A stretch of DNA of 64,000 nucleotides from Spectribacter hydrogenoxidans. GTDB lineage: Bacteria; Pseudomonadota; Gammaproteobacteria; Nevskiales; Salinisphaeraceae. Under the pieces are notes generated by a model. The model did no database searches. It was given only the letters and a program-made list of their open reading frames with translations, and had not been told where the DNA came from. The DNA lies in assembly GCF_031846275.1 (NCBI RefSeq), contig NZ_JAVRIB010000012.1, forward strand, positions 55,660 to 119,659, in the 5' to 3' direction. The position numbers and the translations under genes were made by a program. Numbering within the stretch: the stretch's first letter is position 1; every line of letters begins with the position of its first letter. Below, in pieces: positions 44,680 through 51,328 of the stretch.

Positions 44680-46325
44680 ACGATTCCGAGCTGCAAACGG
44701 CAACCATCGATCGGGGGCGGGGTCCCTGGCTGTCCGCGGTCTGGATCATTCCGTTGGTCGCCGCGCTTATCGGTGGCTGGCTGTTCTATCAGAACGTGCT
44801 GTCACGAGGACCGCTCGTGACGCTGGTGTTGCCTACGGCCGAGGGGCTCCAGGCCGGTCAGACCACGGTCAAGATCCGCAACGTGGAAGTCGGCAAGGTC
44901 GAGGATGTGCGCCTGACCGAGGATTACTCCGGCACCATCGCCGAAATCCGCATGGATCGCGAGGCCACCGGTCTGCTGGTCGAGGACACCCGCTTCTGGG
45001 TGGTCAAGCCCCGCATCGGCCGGCGGGGCATCAGCGGATTGAACACCATCCTGTCCGGCGCCTATGTCCAGATGCAGCCCGGTGAGTCGGACGAACCGCG
45101 CTACCGCTTCGAGGCGCTGGAACAGCCGCCGGTGATGGAATCGGATGCACCAGGGCTGTCCCTGCGGCTTACCGGCCGAGAGCAGGCGGCATTGAGCGTG
45201 GGCGATCCGGTGCTCTATCAGGGCCGCGAGGCCGGGCGGGTGGAAACCGCGGAGTTCGATGCCGAGACCCAGCAGATGCGATACCAGATATTCGTCGATC
45301 AACCCTATGATTCGCTGATCCGCCGTAACACGCAGTTCTGGAATCGTTCCGGCGTGGATGTGGAGTTCAGCTCCGAGGGTGTACAGGTGAATCTCGGCTC
45401 GCTCGAGGCCATGCTGGCCGGCGGCGTGACCTTCGGCCTGCCGGAGGACGTCCCGCCCGGCGGCTCCGCGTCCAACGGCGACCATTTCGACCTGTTCCCC
45501 TCGCGGGACGCTGCTCAGCAGGACCGCTTCGACCAGCAGATCGAGTACATCGTGCTGGTGCGGGACTCGGTACGCGGTCTCAACCCCGGGGCGCAGCTGG
45601 CCTTTCGCGGCATCCGCGTCGGCACGGTGACGGATGTGCCGTTCTTTACCGAGGCGGTCAGGGAGCAGGACTTCGAGGATTTCCGCATTCCGGTGCGGAT
45701 CCTGTTCGAACCTCAGCGACTGGGCCCGGCGTGGGCCGACCGGGATCTGGCGGAGTGGCGCGAACGCCTGGATGCATTGTTCGATCGCGGCCTGCGGGCC
45801 AGTGTGCGGCCGGGCAACCTGCTGACGGGGGCGATGTACATGGACCTGCAACTGGTCGAGGACCCGGAACCGCGAGGCGTGGCAAGGGTGGGCGACTACC
45901 CGGTATTCCCCAGCACCGTCGGGGGCTTCACCGGCATCGAACAGAAGATTTCGACGCTGCTGGACAAGCTCAACAACCTGGATATCGAGCCCACCCTGAA
46001 TCGCCTGGGTGACACTCTGGCGTCGTCCGACCGCACCTTCGAGGAGATGGCCGCTACGCTGGATACCCTCAACGAGGTGCTCAAGAGCGACGAAGCCCGC
46101 AGCCTGCCGGCGGAACTGGAAAAGACCCTGCGCGAGATCCAGCGCACGCTGGGCGCCTACCGCGAGGGGCAGCCGGTCTATGATCAGCTTGATCGCGCCC
46201 TGCAACAGCTCACCCGTGTCCTCGATGACCTGGGACCGCTGGCGGATACGCTGCGGGAGCGTCCCGACGCCCTGCTGTTCGGCCGCGAACCCGAAGAGGA
46301 CCCCACGCCGAGAGCCCCCCGATGA
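44676..46325 (+). CDS. pqiB: PqiB/MCE-family intermembrane transport protein
   Basis: Periplasm-spanning MCE protein, 549 residues. One N-terminal membrane helix (LSAVWIIPLVAALIGGWLFY, about 19-38) is followed by three MlaD/MCE domains. These start near GPLVTLVLPTAEGLQAGQTTVKIRNVEVGKV, LSLRLTGREQAALSVGDPVLYQGREAGRV and EYIVLVRDSVRGLNPGAQLAFRGIRVGTV. A C-terminal coiled coil (about 440-520) would form the tunnel needle. It bridges the inner and outer membranes with PqiA and PqiC. Overlapping stops and starts with both neighbours show one operon. Confidence 0.92.
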   Translation: MNDSELQTATIDRGRGPWLSAVWIIPLVAALIGGWLFYQNVLSRGPLVTLVLPTAEGLQAGQTTVKIRNVEVGKVEDVRLTEDYSGTIAEIRMDREATGLLVEDTRFWVVKPRIGRRGISGLNTILSGAYVQMQPGESDEPRYRFEALEQPPVMESDAPGLSLRLTGREQAALSVGDPVLYQGREAGRVETAEFDAETQQMRYQIFVDQPYDSLIRRNTQFWNRSGVDVEFSSEGVQVNLGSLEAMLAGGVTFGLPEDVPPGGSASNGDHFDLFPSRDAAQQDRFDQQIEYIVLVRDSVRGLNPGAQLAFRGIRVGTVTDVPFFTEAVREQDFEDFRIPVRILFEPQRLGPAWADRDLAEWRERLDALFDRGLRASVRPGNLLTGAMYMDLQLVEDPEPRGVARVGDYPVFPSTVGGFTGIEQKISTLLDKLNNLDIEPTLNRLGDTLASSDRTFEEMAATLDTLNEVLKSDEARSLPAELEKTLREIQRTLGAYREGQPVYDQLDRALQQLTRVLDDLGPLADTLRERPDALLFGREPEEDPTPRAPR

Positions 46326-46900
46326 ACCGATGCCAGATGCTGATGCTCGCGCTGCCGCTGATTGCCGGCTGTGCCACCTCGGTGCCGGCCACGCACCACT
46401 ACCTGCTGACCGGCCCCGAGGCCGATTCCGGGGTATCGGAAGGCGCCGCGAGCCTGACGCTGGCCGGCGTGAGCACGGCGGCCTACCTGCAGACGCAGGG
46501 AATCGTCATCCGGACGACCGAAACGGAGGTGGAAACCGCACGGCACCACCGCTGGGCGGAACCGCTGCCCGAACAGCTACGGCGCCGGATCCCGGCGCAT
46601 CTCGGCCGGGCACTGCCGAGGATTCAGATATTCACCCAGCATGCGCCAAGCGCCGGTCCCCGGCTGTTCGTTCACTTCGACCGCTTCAACGGTCATTTCG
46701 ATGGCGCGGCGATCGTCGGCGGCACCTGGCATCTCGAGAGCGAGCGCGGGGAACTGCTGGTCCGCCGGCATTTCACCGTCCGCCAGCCGCTGACCGACGA
46801 CGGCTATCCGGCGCTGATATCGGCATTATCGGCCGCCACCGCGGATGTCGTCGATGACATCGCCGGTTCGCTAGCCCCGGTACTCGCTGACGGGACCTGA
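46322..46900 (+). CDS. pqiC: PqiC-type outer-membrane lipoprotein
   Basis: ABC-type transport auxiliary lipoprotein (PqiC/YmbA family), 192 residues. The leader MNRCQMLMLALPLIAGC ends in a lipobox. The mature start HHYLLTGPE matches the family's YYLL-type strand, and RLFVHFDRFNGHFDGAAIVGGTWHL forms the central sheet. It overlaps pqiB by 4 bases. The last 30 bases are antisense to the 3' end of the DUF3482 GTPase gene, an unusual convergent overlap. Confidence 0.88.
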   Translation: MNRCQMLMLALPLIAGCATSVPATHHYLLTGPEADSGVSEGAASLTLAGVSTAAYLQTQGIVIRTTETEVETARHHRWAEPLPEQLRRRIPAHLGRALPRIQIFTQHAPSAGPRLFVHFDRFNGHFDGAAIVGGTWHLESERGELLVRRHFTVRQPLTDDGYPALISALSAATADVVDDIAGSLAPVLADGT

Positions 46901-48280
46901 GGGCACTTCATCCAGTGACTGTTCCACCGCTTCGGCAATACCCTGGACCACCCGCGGCGGGGCACCGCCCGAAAGCGACTGATTGAGCCGCGACCAGCCC
47001 GGATGGGTCCGGCAACGCAGCACCCGGCGGCGCAGTCGCGTGCCGGGCCAGCCGCCGCCCGGCGCCTCGGATTGCAACGGCCGGGTGGCCGCGTGTCCGC
47101 GACGGAGCAGGGCCCGCACCAGCATCTGCTGACGCGCTGCCAGCAGCGCCAACACCGCGACGTCCGGTGTCAGCACCTGCCTCCCGCGGAGTCGTCCCCA
47201 CCAGGGCCGGATCAAGCGATCGGTGGCGCCGGCCGCCGCCCCAAGGCCGGCGCCGATGGCGGTCGCGGCACCCAGACTCAGACCCCCGGTCATGGCATCC
47301 ACGCCCAGGCCGGCCATGCCACCGGCGGCCACCGCCGACCCGGTGCGGATGCCGAATTCCCGGAGATGATCAGGGTCGAACAGGTCCTCGCGCCAGGTAC
47401 CGTCAATCAGCGGCAGGGCGGGTGGCTGGCAGGCCCCCAGCTCGAAGTGGAACAGGTCCAGCAGCGCCGCTACCGCGGCCTGTTCCCGCTCGCGCAGCTG
47501 ATCGCGCATCGCCGTCCGGATCGGCACCGGATCCTGGTCCGTTGTGGTGGTCCGCCGCAGCGCCGCCGCATCGACGAGCAGTTCCGCGACCACGCGGCAG
47601 GCGGCCATGATGGTGGCGCGGCGTTGTTCACGACGCTCGGCCTGCAGGGCCGTGAGCCGGTAGCGATGGGCGTCCAGCATCAGCCCCAGCTTTTCGAACA
47701 GCCAGTCCTCGGCGCGGGCGTCGAACACCACGGTGTCGAATTCCGCCAGAACATGCTGTCCCTGTCGCGCCAGTTGCGCTCGCCAATCGGCCGCGTCGGC
47801 CTCGGGGTCGGCGACGAAATTCAGTACCGGCAGCAGCGGTCGACCACAGGCGGCCAGCAGTTGCAGCTCGTCGCGATGCTTGGCGCGCATCGGTTCGCGG
47901 CTGTCGATCACCAGCAGCGCAGCGTCGCTTTGCAGCATCTGACGCAGCACCCGCGCCTCCTGTTCGTAACGGCCCTGAGCATGATCGCCCTGTAGAAACG
48001 CCTCGATACCCGCGACCGGATCGACGGCCCGTTCGAGCTGTTCGCCCAGGTGCGAGCGCAGGCCCAGCGCATCCTCCAGCCCGGGCGTGTCGAATAGCGC
48101 GACGGCCGCGGCCGGATCATTGCCGAGGTTGATACGTGCCACCTCGCGCGTGGTGGCCGGCCGCTCGGAAACCTCGCCGAAACCGGCGTCACGTGTAAGC
48201 GTGCGCAGCAGCGACGTCTTGCCCGCATTGGTGTGGCCGACGACGGCCAGCTGAAGTGGATTTCGGTTGGTCACGTTCAT
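46871..48280 (-). CDS. DUF3482-type GTPase
   Basis: Era-like P-loop GTPase, 469 residues. G1 is VVGHTNAGKTSLLR, G3 is LFDTPGLEDALG, and a G4-like LNFVADPEAD is present. The C-terminal half carries the DUF3482 region with a glycine-rich hydrophobic segment (AVAAGGMAGLGVDAMTGGLSLGAATAIGAGLGAAAG), which suggests membrane association. It overlaps the upstream DUF2868 gene by 4 bases. The two families occur together as a conserved pair in proteobacteria, with function unknown. Confidence 0.83.
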   Translation of the reverse strand: MNVTNRNPLQLAVVGHTNAGKTSLLRTLTRDAGFGEVSERPATTREVARINLGNDPAAAVALFDTPGLEDALGLRSHLGEQLERAVDPVAGIEAFLQGDHAQGRYEQEARVLRQMLQSDAALLVIDSREPMRAKHRDELQLLAACGRPLLPVLNFVADPEADAADWRAQLARQGQHVLAEFDTVVFDARAEDWLFEKLGLMLDAHRYRLTALQAERREQRRATIMAACRVVAELLVDAAALRRTTTTDQDPVPIRTAMRDQLREREQAAVAALLDLFHFELGACQPPALPLIDGTWREDLFDPDHLREFGIRTGSAVAAGGMAGLGVDAMTGGLSLGAATAIGAGLGAAAGATDRLIRPWWGRLRGRQVLTPDVAVLALLAARQQMLVRALLRRGHAATRPLQSEAPGGGWPGTRLRRRVLRCRTHPGWSRLNQSLSGGAPPRVVQGIAEAVEQSLDEVPSGPVSEYRG

Positions 48281-49653
48281 GCCGACAGCCGCTCCGGCCC
48301 GCTGCCCGGTAACCAGAACACGCCCAGATCGGCGCCGGCAGCCGCGGCCAGGTCCTGCCAGGCGTTCCGGCGTGCCGCCGTCGGTGGCTGACCCACCAGC
48401 AGGATTGCGCCATTGGCGCCCGCAGCGGCCAGGGCCTCGCCCAGAAAGCGTTCGACGCTCCGATCCGGAGTGGTGCGGACGCCGACCATCAGCAGCAACC
48501 GATCCACATGGAGGCGGGGAAGCCGCGCCAGCAGGGTCTGGCGGCTATTCAGGTCGTCCACCCCGCCCAGCCAGTGCCACTCGGCACCGGGCGGTGCCGG
48601 AGGCGGCATTTCCAGTTCCAGTCCTATGGCCTGCCAGACACCTTCGGGTGCCGCGGGCGCATCCGGACTCGCCGGTTCCATCGCAACGGCCCGGGTCGCC
48701 CCGGAGGGCGTTATCCCCGGTGTCGCCGTTGCCGACATCAGACGCGATCGCAGCCGCGCGAATCCGGGCCGCTGTTCATCGCGGCTCGCCCGGGCCAGCG
48801 AAATCCGCGCCAGGCCCAGTGAAATCACCAGCGCGATCAGACGGGGCAGGGCGCCGTAGACAGCGGTGGCCACCAGCAGCCAGGCCGCCCAGCTCTGCCG
48901 GGCCGACCGGGCGGCCTCGCCCTGCAACGGGAGGCTGTCGGGCCCCGGCACGCCGAACAGTGCCGGACCCAGTGAAAGCAGTTCGGCCCAGCGTTGCAGG
49001 GTGGTGTCGTTCAGCAGGGTGGTTTCCCACACCAGGACGGTCTCTCGCAGGCTCAGCAGGACGGTCAGTGCCAGCAGGGCCGCCAGGGTGAAAATCAGCC
49101 ACAGTCCGTGAACCCAGGCGGAGAACAACCATTTGCCGGGGCGTTCGGTCATCAGCAGCCGCGTGGCGATCAAACCGGCCGGGGGATGGCCGGATGTCGG
49201 CATTCGGCGCCAGCGGCGCCACCACCCCCACAGGTGGTCTCCGAACCCGCTACCGGCGCGAACGGTCAGCGGCAACAGCAGCAGCCATAGGCCGAGCGAC
49301 GCCAGATTCACGCCCACCAGCAATGCCAGCACCAGCGGCAGATTCACTGGCGGTGGCGACGCCAGGGCGGCCGAGGCCGCGGACAGACCGGCCAATCCGG
49401 CGAGCACCAGGCCGGCAATGGCCGCCAGGGCCAATCGCCGGGTGGCCCGGCGAATCTGATCAGCGCGGCCGTCGGCCTCGGTAAGCCGCCGCGCGCGAAC
49501 ACGGATGCGGGTATGAAAAGGCCCGCCGGCGCCCGCCGCGGCACTATCCGCATCGCTGAAAGTCTGGGGATGGCCGGCCAGTTCCTCCTGCCGGCCGACG
49601 ACCAGCGCCAGAAACGCGTCCCGGATCCGACGGTTGGGTTGCGCCGCGTTCAT
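48277..49653 (-). CDS. DUF2868 membrane protein
   Basis: DUF2868 family protein of about 458 residues from the ATG at 49653; the in-frame extension to 49707 is unlikely. Hydrophobic segments include LALAAIAGLVLAGLAGLSAASA, LVLALLVGVNLASLGLWLLLLPL, WVHGLWLIFTLAALLALTVLL and SWAAWLLVATAVYGALPRLI, so about four to five helices. A soluble C-terminal part follows (LLARLPRLHVDRLLLMVGVRT). It is coupled to the GTPase downstream, likely its membrane partner. The function is unknown. Confidence 0.8.
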   Translation of the reverse strand: MNAAQPNRRIRDAFLALVVGRQEELAGHPQTFSDADSAAAGAGGPFHTRIRVRARRLTEADGRADQIRRATRRLALAAIAGLVLAGLAGLSAASAALASPPPVNLPLVLALLVGVNLASLGLWLLLLPLTVRAGSGFGDHLWGWWRRWRRMPTSGHPPAGLIATRLLMTERPGKWLFSAWVHGLWLIFTLAALLALTVLLSLRETVLVWETTLLNDTTLQRWAELLSLGPALFGVPGPDSLPLQGEAARSARQSWAAWLLVATAVYGALPRLIALVISLGLARISLARASRDEQRPGFARLRSRLMSATATPGITPSGATRAVAMEPASPDAPAAPEGVWQAIGLELEMPPPAPPGAEWHWLGGVDDLNSRQTLLARLPRLHVDRLLLMVGVRTTPDRSVERFLGEALAAAGANGAILLVGQPPTAARRNAWQDLAAAAGADLGVFWLPGSGPERLSA

Positions 49654-49740
49654 GGCGCGACTATACAAAACCGACCTCTCCGATCGCGGCCGAATCCATG
49701 GCAACATACGTCACTGACATTTCACCAATCGATACGCCCG

Positions 49741-50961
49741 ATGTCCGAAACCACCGTCATCGTCGGGGCCGGGCATGCCGCCGGCATGCTCACCACGACC
49801 CTGATCCAGAAGAAGTATGACGGGAAAATCGTCATCGTCGGGGACGAACCGCATCTGCCGTACCAGCGCCCGCCGCTTTCCAAGGCCTACCTGTCGGGCG
49901 ATGTGGAATTGTCTTCGCTTTATCTGAAGCCGCAGGACACCTACGACAAGGCGGGCGTGTCGCTGACGCTGGATACCCGCGTCGAGTCGATCGACCGCGA
50001 CAGCCGCGAGCTGGCACTGTCCGGCGGCGACATCCTGTCATACGACAACCTGGTGCTGGCTACCGGTTCCAGGGTGCGCCGGATTCCGGTGCCCGGGGCG
50101 GACCTGAGCGGTATTCACTACCTGCGTGCGATTGCGGATGTCGATGCCCTTCGCCCGGCGCTGACCGCCGGGCAGCGGCTGGTCATCGTGGGCGGCGGCT
50201 ATATCGGGCTGGAGGTGGCGGCGGTGGCCGCGAAGCTGGGTGTTTCGGTCACGGTGCTGGAAACCGAGGAACGCGTGATGGCGCGGGTCACCGGCGAGAC
50301 CATATCCCGCTACTTCGAACGCAAGCACCGCGAGGCGGGGGTGGACCTGCGCACCGGCACGCGTGTGGTGGCGTTCGAAGCGGGCGACAATGGCCGGGTT
50401 GGCGGGGTGACCTGTGACGACGACAGCACGGTGCCTGCCGATCTGGTGCTGGTATCCATCGGCATCCAGCCGGAAACCGCGCTGGCGGAGGCCGCGGGAC
50501 TGCCCTGCGACGACGGCATTCTGGTGGACGAGTACACCCGAACCGATGACCCTCACATCCTGGCCATCGGCGACTGCACCCGGCATCGGAATCTTTACTT
50601 CGACCAGCCGGTACGCCTGGAATCCGTCGCCAACGCGGTGGATCAGGCCCGCACGGCGGCGGCGACGCTGACCGGCGCTGATCAGCCCTACAACGCCGCG
50701 CCCTGGTTCTGGTCCAACCAGTACGATCTGCGTCTGCAGATGGTGGGCCTGTCGGAGGGGCACGACGAGACCGCGATCCGCGGCAACCCCGACGACGACG
50801 CCTTCGCGGTGTTCTACCTCCAGCAGGGAACCGTGATTGCCGTGGACGCCGTCAACCTGCCACCGGCCTTCATGGCCGGCAAGAAACTGGTCGGGGCCCG
50901 GGCTGCCGTCGAGCCTGCGACACTGATCGATCTGGATGTGGACCTGAAATCGATCATGTAA
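49741..50961 (+). CDS. Ferredoxin--NAD(P)+ reductase (rubredoxin/putidaredoxin reductase family)
   Basis: FAD reductase of the oxygenase-coupled type (ThcD/CamA/TodA-like), 406 residues from the ATG at 49741; an upstream in-frame extension runs over the divergent DUF2868 start. FAD motif VIVGAGHAAGMLTTTL, the segment PYQRPPLSKAYLSG, NAD motif VIVGGGYIGLEVAAVAAKLG, and the C-terminal FAD contact ILAIGDCTRHRN are all present. It lies immediately upstream of a [2Fe-2S] ferredoxin gene, giving an NAD(P)H-to-oxygenase electron chain. The likely client is a P450 or, as inferred from shared operators, BoxB. Confidence 0.9.
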   Translation: MSETTVIVGAGHAAGMLTTTLIQKKYDGKIVIVGDEPHLPYQRPPLSKAYLSGDVELSSLYLKPQDTYDKAGVSLTLDTRVESIDRDSRELALSGGDILSYDNLVLATGSRVRRIPVPGADLSGIHYLRAIADVDALRPALTAGQRLVIVGGGYIGLEVAAVAAKLGVSVTVLETEERVMARVTGETISRYFERKHREAGVDLRTGTRVVAFEAGDNGRVGGVTCDDDSTVPADLVLVSIGIQPETALAEAAGLPCDDGILVDEYTRTDDPHILAIGDCTRHRNLYFDQPVRLESVANAVDQARTAAATLTGADQPYNAAPWFWSNQYDLRLQMVGLSEGHDETAIRGNPDDDAFAVFYLQQGTVIAVDAVNLPPAFMAGKKLVGARAAVEPATLIDLDVDLKSIM

Positions 50962-50993
50962 CATAGTGCATGTTTGACACTAATTATAGTGCC
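50957..50993 (+). promoter_or_regulatory. Candidate BoxR-type operator before the ferredoxin gene
   Basis: TGTAACATAGTGCA (50957-50970) and a degenerate second copy with TTATAGTGCC (50984-50993) match the elements before apcA and boxC. An inner palindrome CACTA-ATTA-TAGTG spans 50978-50991. A TTGACA at 50974-50979 could be a -35, but the nearest -10-like TATTAT is only 14 bases on, so the promoter is uncertain. Confidence 0.5.
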
Positions 50994-50997
50994 TATT

Positions 50998-51318
50998 ATG
51001 CCCAGAATTACCTTCATTGATTTCAGCGGCGCCTCCCATGAAGTGGAGGCCAGAACCGGCGGCACCATCATGGAAGCGGCCATCGAAGCCATGGTGCCCG
51101 GTATCGAGGGGGACTGCGGCGGCAATTGCATCTGTGCCACCTGCCATGTCTACGTTGACCCGGCGTGGCTGGGTCGTCTGCCGGACCCGGAGGGCGATGA
51201 GGAGGCCATGATCGAGTACACCTCCGAGCCCGAGGACAACAGCCGTCTGACCTGCCAGCTCACGGTCACCGACGAGCTGGACGGCATGGTCGTCCGGGTT
51301 CCCGAGACCCAGTACTGA
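50998..51318 (+). CDS. [2Fe-2S] ferredoxin, adrenodoxin/putidaredoxin type
   Basis: 106-residue electron carrier. Cluster ligands fit Cys40, Cys46, Cys49 and Cys86 (DCGGNCICATCHVYV ... LTCQL), the C-x5-C-x2-C spacing of P450-type ferredoxins. An extra cysteine, Cys44, sits inside the loop. The ATG at 50998 is the natural start; a TTG at 50974 would run through the operator region. The partner reductase lies just upstream. Operator elements like those of boxC suggest induction together with the aromatic pathway. It could serve BoxB or a P450 encoded elsewhere. Confidence 0.92.
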   Translation: MPRITFIDFSGASHEVEARTGGTIMEAAIEAMVPGIEGDCGGNCICATCHVYVDPAWLGRLPDPEGDEEAMIEYTSEPEDNSRLTCQLTVTDELDGMVVRVPETQY

Positions 51319-51328
51319 CCGACTCGGC

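Noticed and set aside
44802..46205. 467-residue minus-strand open frame
   Set aside because: Antisense to pqiB, whose three MCE domains are clear.
50974..50997. TTG start giving an eight-residue extension of the ferredoxin
   Set aside because: The segment consists of operator and promoter-like sequence. The ATG at 50998 matches ferredoxin N-termini.
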